A stretch of 64,000 bases of DNA from Branchiostoma floridae (Eukaryota; Chordata; Leptocardii; Amphioxiformes; Branchiostomatidae), in assembly GCF_000003815.2 (NCBI RefSeq), contig NC_049993.1, positions 4,845,167-4,909,166 on the forward strand, in the 5' to 3' direction. The notes beneath the pieces are model-generated. The model saw only the letters and a list, made by a program, of their open reading frames with translations. It ran no database searches and was not told the origin of the DNA. The translations under genes were made by a program, and so were the position numbers. This document shows positions 1 through 12,900 of the stretch, in pieces (the stretch's first letter is position 1; each line of letters begins with the position of its first letter).

Positions 1-69
1 ACCGATATACACTTGCTCTAAGTCCCTGCACTGTCTTTCATCATAATTTCGTTGTCAAGGGGCATGTGT

Positions 70-416
70 GTAATCTAAAGCTAGGGGCACAACCTGCCGT
101 ACTTGCAACTGCGTGGTGTCTACGTGCCAAAACGTGGGCAATCGCACAGAGATTGTACGTTGTAAGCACGTACAGCTAACGTACCACTTGCGAAACGAAC
201 GATGCACGCAACCGCTCACGGCCAGGCGTGGCATGCAGACCACATACTTACACCTTAGCATGCGCAACCGTGCGAGAGACGTGCGTTGAGACGTACTCCC
301 TCCCTGCTCTTGCCAGTCCTTCCCCACGTTTTCGGAAAAACGTGGCGGACGTGAACTCCCAAAACCCGTACGGACAAAAAGCACGTACGGCGGGTTGTGC
401 CCGTAGCTTTAAGCTC
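70..416. repeat. MITE with inverted ends GGGCACAACCCGCCGTACG (copy 1)
   Basis: The stretch begins with AGCTAGGGGCACAACCTGCC and ends with the inverted counterpart GGCGGGTTGTGCCC followed by AGCTT. Two related copies occur at about 4240-4575 and 60246-60596 with the same outer ends and a similar interior (for example the shared run GCCCACGTTTTGGC). Inverted ends, small size and no coding capacity fit a non-autonomous DNA transposon. The superfamily is not determined because I could not define target-site duplications. Confidence 0.7.
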
Positions 417-1627
417 ACATGAAGACAAGTGCAACCCCAGTCCGGCCTGGATACAAGGGATGTGGTACCGAATGATTGGTCATGTAGGGCGTACTAGTAT
501 TTCAGACATAAATGGCCATCGTAGAGCGTCGCACTCATACTAGCCTCCCAAAGAATCAACCCGCTAGACCTTTGGGCACGAATACCCGTAAGCCTAAGAA
601 ATCTATCCATTCTAATCGGTCCCTCCTAGCTACGGACGCTTGAAGGGGGTCGAGGCGACTTTGTCACCTGGTAGTTGCTATGGAAATGGTGGTAGCGTCG
701 TCTCGTTAACTCCACTGGCATTCCTGTATAGCCAGAGTTTCAATGTACTTGGCTCCCAGCATTTTTAATGGGTACCCCGGTATAGGCGTGATTGTACAGA
801 ATTAAGCTTGGAAAGCTACTGCCTGTACTAACTTGGGAGACGGCTGACTTCAACACGGCTTGGTAACAGATTATTGTAGATCATATGGCCAAGATCTAAT
901 TTATACAGAAGTCAAGGTCCACGAGCGATCTTGGTGCATGGGGGCACGTACATGTAATTTGTATCAATCTGGACGCCATACAAGGCGTCCTTGGTTACGC
1001 TAGCAACAGCAACCAACGCAAAGTGATAAACAAAGATTTGCCTTATCACTTAAAGAATTTCATTTCAAGTTCATTAAGAATGGATTTTTCCGCTTTGTGC
1101 GTTTTGTTGTCTTTTAAATCATTCTTTTACATTTTGCATCATTTTTCAGTTCTGAAATCAAGGGTCGCTCAAATCTAATTTTGGTCAATCACCATTTAGT
1201 GGAAAGGGGCCTGTTGAGTTTCCTACGAGTCGACTTGATCACATCAATCGCAGGTCTTCGAAAGATTTTAATGTCGAAAGAATCCTTGTCAGTTCACGGG
1301 CAGTTTTTTTCACTTTTGGGCGTGACCCCTACGTGGCCCCGTGGGACACCTGTGACTCCCAGGGTACTTTGGGGCCTGGCACCAGGTTGAACTTAAGTCG
1401 GACTTAAAATGTACCCGGGGCCCGGTAACAAATAGATTCCGTGACATACCCTTTGGGGACACCGAGGGTTCCCCTCCACCCCCAACCCCCCCAACTCCCC
1501 CTCGGTATCCGGCAGTCTACCGCGACAAATTTTTGCCTTCGGAGCCCGGCCGGGGCTACATCCCTGACGGGCACCGGTGCAATTTTGCCCTAAGCGTTAG
1601 CAGAACTAACAGACACAGAAGTCGTAC
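417..1627. other. Non-coding stretch, nothing recognised
   Basis: No reading frame with recognisable similarity and no clear repeat pair was found here. 1320-1600 is unusually C-rich, with runs of C near 1470-1500. The missing exons 2-4 of the FABP gene whose first exon is at 1628-1703 were looked for here and not found, so they should lie left of the window. Confidence 0.4.
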
Positions 1628-1703
1628 CTGTGGCCTCCAGGTAGGCGTCTAGGTTCTCGTTCCCTGCAGAGTTCCAGGTGGCGTTAAAGTCAGTGATGGA
1701 CAT
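1628..1703 (-). CDS. Fatty-acid-binding protein, first coding exon only (partial gene)
   Basis: Read on the minus strand, ATG opens a 76-base exon ending in a GTACGA donor. The peptide starts MSITDFNATWNSAGNENLDA and has the N-terminal pattern of intracellular lipid-binding proteins (a short helix-turn lead-in before the beta barrel). Length and phase (25 codons plus one base) are identical to exon 1 of the complete neighbouring gene at 3268-5383, and the peptides align without gaps, so this is a tandem duplicate. The other exons are off the left edge or lost. Family assignment is strong; whether the locus is a full gene cannot be seen. Confidence 0.7.
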
Positions 1704-3267
1704 TGTGTCACGAAAGGCGGGAGAATCAAGACGGAGAAAAAACTGCTGGCGCGACTGAAATTATAATCCCTGCACTGAGGTCTGGAAAGAACTTCAAGTG
1801 CTCAGCTCGAGAGCTTTATAGGGCGTTTGAATCAATTAATCAAAGAAGCACCGCCCACAAACGCCCACTTGGTTTGACAGTGTACGTGACATTTGTCTAT
1901 AGCTAGTATATACATGCAGTTAAAACTGACCAAGACGACCACTCAGGGGACAGATCAGATCTGGTCTATGTGGACAGGTGGTCACTACGGACAAGAGTCT
2001 TTATGCTTTGAAAATTATCTTTCTGTAGAACTGCTCACTTGTACTATATGACTGAGCCGATTTCCTGTCAGATTAGATGATAAGATATTAATAGGACTAA
2101 AGAAAAATGTAACATCGAACCCTTGGGTTCTAAACACTGCATTGAAACTGCTACTACGACGTTCCCTTTACCTTCGAACCTCATGGATTTTCTGAAACGG
2201 AGTTACTTAGAGTACTGGCGGCATGTCCGCCCTGCATGGCAACCTATCATGGCATTCCCCATCCAACCGTGTGGGGGCATGTGTGATTGTCAAATACACC
2301 CATATATGGTATACACTTTTATGGCCTCCAGTCTAGACGAAGAAATAAATGATTTAGTCACTAGGAGAAGAAGAAATAAATCCCCCCGTTACTTGGTAAC
2401 GTATAGCGTTAATGATGTAGACACCGGGCACTTGGCCGGACACAAGTCAACATTAACCAGATATAAATGGATTCAATGGGCGTTACACATTGTTAGACAT
2501 ACGCCAAAATTTTTTTTTACTCAAGCAACTGGATATGGTTTTGAAACGGTCAGACGTTTCGGATAGAATCCACTATCCTTCGTCAGTGACACTGAAGAGA
2601 TCTGGAAGAAACAGGTCTTTTATACTCTAACTATGAATGAAGACAATTTCAGATGTCCAATAGGAAAGGTTGTAAGACAATTCAGACTGAAGACAATTTG
2701 GATTCCAAAGAAAACAAAGCTAAGCCAAAGTCAAGCTGAAGACAATTTGGATTTCAAAGGATAGGAAGGCTAAGACACAGTTAATGCAAATGAGTCAATT
2801 GTTAGACATCAATGTACAGTAGTGGCACCTTTACTGATTGGAATTTATTGCAGCACTTTAAGTTTTGCTATCCTTAAGTACGCTCAATCGCGATTTACAT
2901 ACGTTTATCACACCCTGCTATGATTGACTGTAAAGTGATAACAGAAACAGATTTAACGATTTTACAACATACTCTGACGTCTTTATTGTCAGCTATCACA
3001 CAATGTGCACAGTACTTATACTAAACAGTAAATCAGTGCATGGTTACATGCAATATTTAGTTCGTGTGGTATACAAACACGCACAGTGCCCAGGGATTGA
3101 TGGACCATCTAGTCTAGGGGCGGGGTGCTAGTTAGGTTTAATCAGTAGCTATTACTATACCATACTTTTAACGATCGTGATTAAAACGTAATGTCTAAAG
3201 GTACTAGATATGGCTACTGATGCGTCCATTCCTTGGGTGTTCAAGATGACGACACGTGAACCTCCCT
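1704..3267. other. Intergenic stretch between the two FABP genes
   Basis: It contains a short palindromic segment near 1938-1985 (GACCACTC...GTGGTCAC) and an open frame of 147 codons at 2123-2566 with no family resemblance; its end overlaps the retroelement-like fragment at 2515-2600. No gene is supported. Confidence 0.4.
2515..2600 (-). mobile_element. Fragment of a dispersed repeat with a hammerhead-like core (copy A)
   Basis: On the minus strand it reads GTCACTGACGAAGGATAG, a loop, CTATCCGAAACGTC, then CTGACCGTTTC and a segment ending near CCAGTTGCTTGAG. Degenerate copies of the same sequence lie at 3955-3998 and 17345-17440. The order CTGANGA, a 6-base-pair stem, GAAAC, GTC resembles the hammerhead motif described in Penelope-like retroelements. 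There is one extra A between the CTGANGA box and the stem, so activity is not claimed. Assignment to Penelope-like elements is an inference. Confidence 0.45.
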
Positions 3268-5383
3268 TTACTTCTGGTACACAAGTTTGGCCGTGGTGGA
3301 ACCAAACGTTGTCGTCTGAAACAGAAATACAAAAATCATAAACAAAACTCGAACAGCGTGAAAGAAATCCCTCCATTGTATGTTTGACTGTATTTAGGAG
3401 TGGTCTGAAATTTGAAATTGGTGTAATGTATGACGCTAACAGTGCCTCTGTTCAGTTTGCAAAATTGTTGTGAATTGAATATACGTAGCATAGTGTTATG
3501 TGCTTGAAGGTCAATACACACAAACGCGCACACACAAACACACACACATACACACATACATGTACCTACACATACACATGCACATCCAGACACACACACG
3601 CATACACATACACACTATTCGAGGTCAAGGTCACCCATCTATTTCCCATCATGCCCTGTGAAATGACGTACTTCCGTCAGGGTGTTTCCCGCCACTTCCC
3701 TGACGATGCGGCTCTGGGTCCCCTTCCCATCAATGTCCGCACAGGTGCTGGTCAGTTTGCCGCCGTCGTACGTTATGGTGGTCTACAAAAAATGTCAAAA
3801 CTTTATTATATTTCGTATTTTTCTGTGGTTTTGTAAATATTTTATTCTGTAGTATGAAAATGGGTTATGAATAAAATTGATGATTGCTATGACTGGAACT
3901 TTGCCTCTAAGAGGTCAAAAACTGAATGTGAGAAACGACAAGTAATAATTACTAAAGCAACTGGATATGATTTTGGAAACGGTCAGACGTTCAGATAATA
4001 TGCGCCAGCTATCGCCATCGACGGTATGAATGTAAGAATCTTATCTACAAATGTGTACTGAGCTTACACAACTCGAAGAACGACGCACTGACACAAAACT
4101 GGCATTTGCTGAACTTATACATATCATGTATGTTTAAAATGGCGGTGTCTTGATGCTTTTCAGTTGCACATTGTTGAACTGTATTTGTTGCATCGCCGTT
4201 CGAATCGGCTGAAATCTAAAAAAAACTCGCCTACCTGCCCTGGTTTAAGCTAAGGGCACAACCCGCCGTACGCGCAATTTGTCCGTACGTTTTTGGGGGG
4301 AGCTCGAGGCCACGCCCGCCCCGTATTTCTGAAAAAGTTGGGAACGACTGGCAAGAGCAGGGAGGGAGTACGTCCGCACGGCAACACAAATGTTTTGCCT
4401 CCACTGCGTGCTTCAAAATCCGTCGGATTCCCTACGAGTTCGTACGGAGGCGGTACTTACCACTTACGGATACCAAAAGATTGCCCACGTTTTGGCGCAT
4501 GGCACGTAGATTTGCATGTACGGTGCACGTACACGTACCGTATTTGCACGTACGGTGGGTTGTGACCTTAGCTAAATTTAGAAACGGAAACACAACATAA
4601 ATTTTCAGGACCCTGATTGAAAACAGAAAACTAGTATTCAGATGCCGTACCTGGTGGGTTTTCCCGTCCATGCCGGTCTCACCGAAGGTCTGTCCGAACT
4701 TGAAGGTGTTGGTGACGGAGCGGCCGTCGTTCCCGGAGTTTTTCCACGTCACGCTGTCTCCTGTCTGGGAGAACTCGTGCGTCACTGTCCCCGACTTGAT
4801 GGTGTCCCAGTACTCCGCAGGGACGCCTGGAAAAAAGGAAAATGGACTTCAGCACACAAAAATTCTCAGTTTAATCATACGCCTTTAATCTTAAGCTTGT
4901 TTCCAGTATCTGTACAGCCGCCCCATGGCGTAACACACCAGCACGCAGCATGTTGAACTGAACGACCCGTCACTCTAAACCATTGCACATCTAGCTGTAT
5001 TAGAGCATTGTTCACAGCTATCCAGTGAGGATGCCTCTGTTGTACTTGGTGACGATATATGAGTTCCATTCGAGGAACTTCAATACGAATACACAATGTA
5101 GTTGAACACATCAATCCTTACTCTGGTTCTTCAAGGCATGGCTATTTCCTGTTCTTTTTATTGGAGAAAAGTCGCCTTTTCTCAGAGGGATGAAACGTTA
5201 CAGAAAAGCAAAATGTATTTGTCAGATTTCTACAGGGTTAGTTTTTCGTATAAAAATTTTGAGTTCAAATCCAAAAAGATAAAGGAACAAAGAAAAGAAT
5301 GTTGTACCTGCTGCTGTCAGATAGGCGTCCAAGTTGTCGGTACTCTTGGCCTTCCAGGTCCCGTTAAAGTCTGTGATCGGCAT
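3268..5383 (-). CDS. Fatty-acid-binding protein (intracellular lipid-binding protein), complete four-exon gene
   Basis: Coding exons on the minus strand are 5308-5383, 4651-4826, 3672-3782 and 3268-3315; all junctions have GT/AG borders and matching phases and give 136 residues, close to the 132-135 usual for the family. Four coding exons is the classic FABP gene structure. The product begins MPITDFNGTWKAKSTDNLDA; exon 2 carries the SVTNTFKFGQTFGE beta strands and exon 3 the YDGGKL and IVRE strands. These cytosolic proteins bind fatty acids or retinoids inside a ten-stranded barrel. Oddity: the C-terminal Arg-x-Tyr motif that normally grips the ligand carboxylate reads Leu-Val-Tyr (end TAKLVYQK), so ligand preference may differ. 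A paralog's first exon lies 3' of it at 1628-1703. Intron 2 holds a MITE (4240-4575). Confidence 0.88.
3518..3616. repeat. CA-rich microsatellite
   Basis: An imperfect ACAC/ATAC array in the last intron of the FABP gene. The open frames across it on both strands are low-complexity artefacts. Confidence 0.85.
3955..3998 (-). mobile_element. Short fragment of the hammerhead-like repeat (copy B)
   Basis: The plus strand reads AAGCAACTGGATATGATTTT, then GGAAACGGTCAGACG, matching the distal half of the copy at 2515-2600 in the same orientation. The stem part is missing, so this is a truncated remnant. Confidence 0.45.
4240..4575. repeat. MITE with GGGCACAACCCGCCGTACG ends (copy 2)
   Basis: It starts TTAAGCTAAGGGCACAACCC and ends TACGGTGGGTTGTGACCTTA. 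It lies in intron 2 of the FABP gene and is the same family as 70-416 and 60246-60596. Confidence 0.7.
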
Positions 5384-8300
5384 GGTGATCGGTTTCTTTC
5401 ACACGCAGAAAACTTATTGCAAGAACTAACTGTCCTGATAACAGCGCTGAGAGCTTACTGGTACCAGACGTGGATCGTGTTCTTCTTTTATAGGCAGAAC
5501 GATCGTGTGATGCTTGTTTGATTAACACTTGACAGCGCCAACATGTCGTCCCACCTCCTGGGCTAATGTGTTTATCAGCCCAGCTGTCAGATGATGATTT
5601 ACGTTATCTGGCTAAATTTACAAGGCGCAAATATTATTTGTAGTCTCATAACAATCATACCGACATTCCGACACATCGCGCGACCACAATATTATATATA
5701 TAGGCATGAATGACATAAAGGTGACGCGGCTACCTGAGACCAGAGGAACATTGGGAAAGAGAGAGAGAGAGAGGGAGAGAGATCTGATACGAGAAGTGCA
5801 ATGATATTACAACATAAACTAGTTCATGTCTCACTGACTGAAATAATTCTTAAATTCTGGTCGATAGAATACTAGGGAACGCCCATTTTGATTGGGGCAA
5901 GGAGGTTTAAAAATTGTTTTTTTTAACCTCCTTGATTGGGGTAATAAGCGCAAAGGAATTGGCACTGCACAATCATTGCCGACTGTGTCTGGTAGAACTT
6001 CCAAATGTTTTATCAAACAGGCCACCAGATATATCTGTAGTAATGTTTACCATTTCTACCTCTAAATATTTATAATAGTACAGTGGATCTTAAGTACATA
6101 ATGACACGTGGTGACACTGTGAACGCTTAAGTAAATGTTGTAAGCTACACAATTGCTTGTTTTGGGTCTTTGTAGTTGATGTATATAATCCTTCCTCAAG
6201 AAATTAAAAAAATTCACGAGGCTTCATGAATGCTTAAATATTAACAATGTCCGCTTTATCTATTTGATAATTTCGCTTTAAAAGCCGCAAGCCCAGCTGT
6301 TATCGACATTTGCTACTTGAAATGTCTGAAGAGCTTACACAAACATACAAATATGTTCTCTTCATGCTCAAATATTACACCACATACGACTACATCAAAG
6401 TATCCCGCTGATTTAGGATTCCTTGACCTTTCAGTTAACTTCTGATTACTTCTGCAAGTCTTGGATGTACATGTAGCGAGTTGACCGGTCGTGTGACCGG
6501 GCACGGTAGGCTCAAAAGCAGGTTCCTCCGTGGGCATTTTATAAGTGAAGGAATTTCATAGAACTTGTTTTCTGAATACTGTTCTAACTTTTTATGGTTG
6601 TAATGTCAACAAATGTACAACATTAGCTAATTACACATCCTGTTTTGTATAATTTTACCATCCATAACTTCGTAGGAAACCCTGGTGTAGACTGCAGAAA
6701 ACTGCGAACTCAGATAATACGACATCATGAAAAAGCCGACCACGAAGTCTGGAAAGGAGGCTACGGGCACTGAAATACAAGGTACCATAGCTCTCCCCAT
6801 TCATGAATACTGGGTCATACTGGATGGTATTGACCGAATGATGGAGTAAAATTTCATTTCGACATGAAGACTTGGCCAAAAATGCTTAGGTCAATGAGTA
6901 TACTGTACATTAAAAAAAAACGGTTGGTTCTAAAACGTAGAATCGTAGCGCATATGGTCTACATTCTACAGTGCTAACCTGAGTGTCATCCTTCTTGTAA
7001 TTTTACTTCACCCTCATTTCCCCTTCTGTTACTCCCCTAGCAGAGGTTAGGCTCCGGTTGTTTTTTTAGTCGTTTTTATCGGGCTTTCTATTTTGTATTT
7101 TATCTTGCTGTGTCAAAACCTAACCAGCTTGGCTGACGTGCTTCAAGAAAAATGACCAAATAGAAAGCCCGATAAAAACGACTAAAAAAACAGCCGGAGC
7201 CTTACCTCTGCTTGGAGAGCTAGTACCCTTTTGTCATTTTGGGAGAAATATCACAGCGCAACTACAAACGACAAGTATGAATGGTACGTGTATGTTGGGT
7301 GTTTCAATGCACAAACCTGCGCAAAACATAGCCTTGTACCTATTTCATTGTTCCATACTCTGATAAAATACCAAGACCGACGACTTAAATGTTGACAGAA
7401 TAGTTAGCTAGCCTCCTCAACGACAAAGCTTCTGTGCAATGTTTATAACAGAAATAAAAGGAAAAAATAAACATTACAGTCAACCTGCTTGGTTTACTAC
7501 CTACAGGTATATGTTTTGACTGTGAATTCCTGAAGGTGAAGGTGGGCCGAATCACCAGATCAGACCTATATACGTACTGGGTGGTTACCGTCAGTTTGTT
7601 TGCTGTTGGGTTCAGCCGAAATGTCGGGCAAACCGTAGGGGCTAATCATTAATAGCCACGGTACCAGTAGGCATTGTTGGGGACGTTAAGCTTGTAGCAA
7701 ATCTAGTATGATTGCTGTCGTAATAGACATAACTTTTACTCATAATTTTTTTATTAAGTTTTTCATTAATTCCTACCATATTTTCCTTCTTTTAGTTTCA
7801 CTTCACGATGTTGTGATATGCATTGCTTCATTTTTCATGAACCAGCTGATACAGAAATTAAGTACACTACTGCAAGATACCTTGTTATTTGTTTCCATTC
7901 CAAGTCACCATGAGGGGTTTTAGGTGATATTTGTAATAAGTCTGAATTATTTTGAATAAAAGAATATCTAAGCCACAATAATTAAATTCTTTTTAAAAAA
8001 TTGACTAAGAAAATACTCATCTATTTCAATTCCTTTGAATATTTTAGAAACATTTTGAAAGTAACTGTACAAAAGTATATTTATTTAGAATAATTGTGAA
8101 ACCTCTGTGTGATTCGTTTACATTTACAAATATTTGTAAACTTTACCAAATGGTAAAATTAGTTTATTGCCCCCATAAAAGTAAGCCCTATTGTTGCCTC
8201 TGTATATTTTTAGATTTCACAGCTGGGTACTGGTGGATCCTTTGTGGTGGGCCATTGTTGCATGGCACCCAACCATACTTTGCAAGGATGTGTGAATTGC

Positions 8301-9343
8301 TATATTCCCAGCCCACTGAACCATTTACAAAAAATGGTAGAAAATGGTAAATAATGGTAGAATGCTGTTATCATTATTTAGAAACCATTAGAAGTATCCA
8401 ATTCAACACCATGAATATTTCCAAAGTTTTACAGGACCAGGGAAATATTTATAAAGTTGAAACAGTGTTAGAAATATTTCTGAAGTATCAAATGTCCTAG
8501 ACATATAATTACAAAACTTTAAAATCAGTTCTAAACAATGGCAACAAACATCCGCATGGTGACTTGGAATGGACCAAGGAGGTCATATTCAGACTCTATA
8601 ATAAACCATTTTTGATTGATTGATTGAAGTCTTATAACACTCATTGGTCGCAGTTCATGCCACAAATTTTCAGTCGGTAACGTATTCTGTGCCCACCACA
8701 ACCTCTATACACTGCAAACATCTACCTTTCCTTACATAAGGTTACGTCTGCTAGAACATAAATGAACTTTCAAGGAGATCAGGGTCATTGTGCAATCTAA
8801 AACTATGGTGAGTTAACACTTACCATACCTTGCCTACTTGACATCCTCAATTCTTCAAGCACCAGATAATAAAACACGAGTCAATGTAATAGAGAGGGTA
8901 GTGAAATTTTATGTACAGCTTTCATACAAATCTGCCATCTAAGTGACAGAATACATGTACACAAAGGCTAACAAAGAATACAATTGCTATTACATTGTTA
9001 GAATTACTTACGATTTCTATAAATAAAGCCCGTCGAGATTAACATGTTCCTTAGCCTAACTGACCTATTCCACTTTCTGTTGTGTTGAGATATGTTTGGA
9101 TTATCTTGAACACCATGTGTAGCCATTTTGGTACAGGAAAATTTTGGAAATATGAAAAACTAACAAATATGATTGTTTCATGACTTAAGGTGACAAAATA
9201 ACCCGTCAAATTAAACACGTTACATTGGGTTTGTGTGTTAAAAGTTTGCATAGTTCTTCACGAAATCCCATACACATTGATTTAGCAAGGTTTAATGGTT
9301 AAATAGCAAACAGCCCTGTAAATTCCACCATAAATACATGTAA
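5384..9343. other. Intergenic region
   Basis: AT-rich sequence without a convincing gene. It contains a GA-rich run at 5757-5782, a snapback MITE at 7050-7201 and many short open frames with no family signature. Upstream control sequence of the FABP gene would lie at its left end, but I see no motif that I can assign safely. Confidence 0.4.
7050..7201. repeat. Snapback MITE, 152 bp, with TTA target duplication
   Basis: The left arm GGCTCCGGTTGTTTTTTTAG is repeated in inverse form at the right end (CTAAAAAAACAGCCGGAGCC). The arms run about 45 bases, through TCGGGCTTTCTATTT and its complement, around a short loop. TTA flanks both sides (7047-7049 and 7202-7204), which fits the PIF/Harbinger superfamily. 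Confidence 0.8.
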
Positions 9344-9704
9344 GGCCACACCAATTTAATTTCTTGGTTCACGGATTTTTTCATAAAAAATATGGAGCGA
9401 GAGGGCGAAATAAAAATAAAAATCATAAAATGGTTCGGGTAAAGGTAACAGCTAATCCAAAACATAAAGAAAAAAAGTTTTCAGTTTGAAAAAAGTACAA
9501 AAACACTATTATTGTACAGTAACAGCACCTGTACCCACCCTTTAAGGAGCTTATAATATAAAGGCCAATTTGCTACACCAGAAAGTTGGTGAATGGTTTC
9601 ATTAATGGTGAAAATGTGCTGAGTGGTAATTTTTATTTTTATTCTTTTTTCCAAAAAATAGGAGCGAGCGAATCCGTGAACCAAGAAATTAAATTGGTGT
9701 GGCC
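9344..9704. repeat. MITE with GGCCACACCAATTTAATTTC ends (copy 1)
   Basis: It opens GGCCACACCAATTTAATTTC followed by TTGGTTCACGGATT and closes with the inverse AATCCGTGAACCAAGAAATT then AAATTGGTGTGGCC. A second copy in the inverse interior orientation is at 32113-32480. Flanks are TAA and CAA, an imperfect three-base duplication. Confidence 0.8.
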
Positions 9705-9936
9705 CAATCAGATAGGATGGGATAGAATGAAAACACATGTTCCAACACTGTTCAGATCAAATTTCATGACGACATTGCAAAAATTTGATCGTCTTCAACC
9801 ATTATAAATACATGTATTAAGTGAAATGCCACATGTCATTTGAGAGAGCATCCTTTTATATTTCGGTCGTCATCAGAAAGATTTGAAAGGACCAGTGCTG
9901 CAACCTTCTAAGCTATAAACACAGAAGAGTTTTAGT

Positions 9937-12900
9937 TCACAGTTTGTCATTTAACTCCCTTCCCCCACCATTCTTTGAGATTATAATTCTCCTTTCATCT
10001 TGACACTTTGGTGTAAGGACTATCCTCCTGTGGGATCCTGGGGTACATTGTGTACTGACAACTGTATCCAACCTTCTTTCTGGTGATGTCACTTCCTCTT
10101 CCATCATTCCTTCTTGTGACATCACTTCCTGTTCAGGTGACCTCCTGATGACCCTTCTCTCTGATTGGCACACACGTGACTTGGAGAAGTCGTTGTCACC
10201 ATTTCTTTCTAGGAAGCTATCTGCATTAGGACCATCTTTGCTATTATCAGGCACATTTGTCGTGCTAACAGAATCTAACCCTGCAGAATCAGTCAGTGTT
10301 GGTGCTGTCTCACTGTGTATATTCACAGTGTGTTCTCCTGGTTCTGTTTTTTCTTCAGTCCTACGTAAACACGTCTCTTCTGTTCTGCCTGTACAGTCTG
10401 ATTCCTCTCCATGTCTCAGCTCACAATTCACATTGTCCTGACAGTCTGTACTCATGTTGGATTCTTGGCAGTGTTGCACATTCTGACTGTCCTGTGCCTT
10501 ATTATTGTCTCTAATGTCCTGCTCTATTACAACTGACACAGCCTGGTCTTGTCTCTCTTCAGTACCATCTAAACCATCACCTATCTCAGACACAGAAACA
10601 GTACTCAAACACTCCACATCACCAACACTGCTCTCCACGTCATCTGTTGAGGAAACATCATCAATTTTCTTTGCAGCACTTTTCTCTCTTTCCTTGGACT
10701 TTTTGTGCTTCTTGCTCTTCTTTTTATGCTTGTGTTTCCTTTTACTCTTGTGGTGGTGGTGCTTACTTGTTCTGGACTCTTTGGAAGACATCTTGCAGAA
10801 GGTGACCTCGACTTCTGAGTCATTGTCTTGTTTCCTGTGGCTGTGGCTGTCCCTGTGGTATTGATCATGTTTCTTCTTCCCCTCGTAGGTAACTTCCAGA
10901 CTAGAGCTGCGACTTCGGCGGCGCGTTCTATCCGGGTTCTTGAACGTGCCCGAGTACCTTGCTAGGGAACTCTGTTCCTCTCTAGAACGAGGAGACTGCT
11001 GATATGTTAGCTGATGTCTGTCCGATGACCCCGACCTGTGTGAACGACCTCTATACTCCCTCTCTCTTGAGACTGGTGACCTATCTTTTGACCTTGGCCT
11101 ATGAGACCTCTCTTTTGTCTTTGACCTGTTTGACTTGTCCTTTGATGTTGACCTCCATGACCTTTCCGTGGATCTTGACCTGTGTGACCTGCCTTGGTCC
11201 CTGCCTTCATGACCTCTGTTCTTTGACCTTGATGCAGCAGGCTGATGAGAGGAGTGAGAAGAGCCCCTTTGTTCTGAAGATGCTGTACCCTCTCTATGGC
11301 TTCCCCTGTAAGATTCACCAGGAGAACCCTCCAGGTGTCTTGTTTTCTGTTTCCTCTTCCCTCCTGGCTTGCTCAACAGCCGCTCCTTCTCCCGATTCCT
11401 CCACCAGCCTCTACTTGGAGACCTACTGCGGGACCGTCTACTTGACCTACTCCGTGACCTTTGACGTCTGTCTCTTGGCCTACTCCTTGACCTGACATGC
11501 CCTCTGCCTCTGGAATTAGACCGACTTCTTCTCCTTGTCCTACTTCTTGACCTGTTCCTCCTGGAAAAGTCCCTGTACCTCCCCTCCCTTGATCTACTTC
11601 TTGACCTTGACCTTCTGTTCCTTGACCTTGAGCGATACCTACGCCTGGGTGACTTTGGTTGTGCTGTGTTGTTCTTGTCTTGAGGAGCTTCGTCCTCCGA
11701 CCCTGAGGATAGACTGATGAACGCATCTGGTGTTCTCTCTGCCAGTGGTTTAACATAGCCAGTGAAGACAACAGAGTCCCCACTGGAGCTGTTGGCAGGG
11801 CTATGGTTAAGGTTGGGTTCAACCTTAATAGATATTAGCTCTGGTGCTTCTGTCTCAGCCTTAGCTGTCTTAGTAGGAGGCACAGTTGGCTCGAGGTCAG
11901 GGTTCATCCCTGAAGGCCCCGGAGTCTCATCGTCCCACCCAGACGTACTGGTCACCGAACTGCCGGGCTGGGTCCTCGGGGTGACCGAGGGGCTGTCCCA
12001 CGTGGAGTGCCTGGGTGCCCAGTTCAGGTAAGATGTTGGGATGTTACCAACACTGCTGACTGGAGGCACGTACGGTGTAGGGCCAACGTTGCGAAGTTCC
12101 GGGGGAGTCAAACGGTCAAAATTTGGTGTGTGGGGTGAGGATATGGGCGAAACGTCGCCAAAAATTGGAGACTCATAAATGACGTTTCTGTCAAAGGCAG
12201 CCATGTCAAAAGGGTACTTGGCAAAAGTCGTGAACTCGTGCAGGAAGTGGTCAGTTCTGTGGAGGAGGTATGGTTCTAGGGTGTGCTTGATGGTGGAGCT
12301 TCCCAAGTCAACCTGCAAGTTGGAAGGTAGACAAACATTAATGGAAGAAATGAGTGGAACTCTAAAGGAAAAAGCTTACGCACTTTATGTAAAACCACAG
12401 CATACTGTCAAACAGGTTATACAATTAAAATATCATCTGTATAATAACCGCTGGACTATTTGACCTTCAGAAACAACTTGTTAGATGAGCCCTTTGAATT
12501 ACACATATGATATAGCCACAATAGCAAATCATAAATACTGGTACAGACGTGCATTCTCCTACTAGTTTAAAGTAGCAATACACTCAGGAATTATATGGAC
12601 AGTTTAAAATAGAGAAGGAAATAAGAAAAATTTCCCTCTATATTCTACATGAATAATAATACTTTATTCAGAAAAGATGTGCTTTGCAGCCCCAAAACGG
12701 GCTGAATTATGCAACAAATTCACAGACTTCAAGTGTCCACTAACAACTGATTGATTCACAAAACTTTACGTATTATTGTCGAGAGTCTGCGAGACAGCAT
12801 AATTCATGTTACCATACACGTTTAAAAATTGAATACATTAAAAGAGATAGATCGGTATATACAATGTCATTGGAAAGTTCTGGTGTCCAATTGTCAAACA

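Noticed and set aside
2123-2566. 147-codon plus-strand frame
   Set aside because: No recognisable domain, and its end runs into a dispersed repeat fragment; random frames of this size occur in the window.
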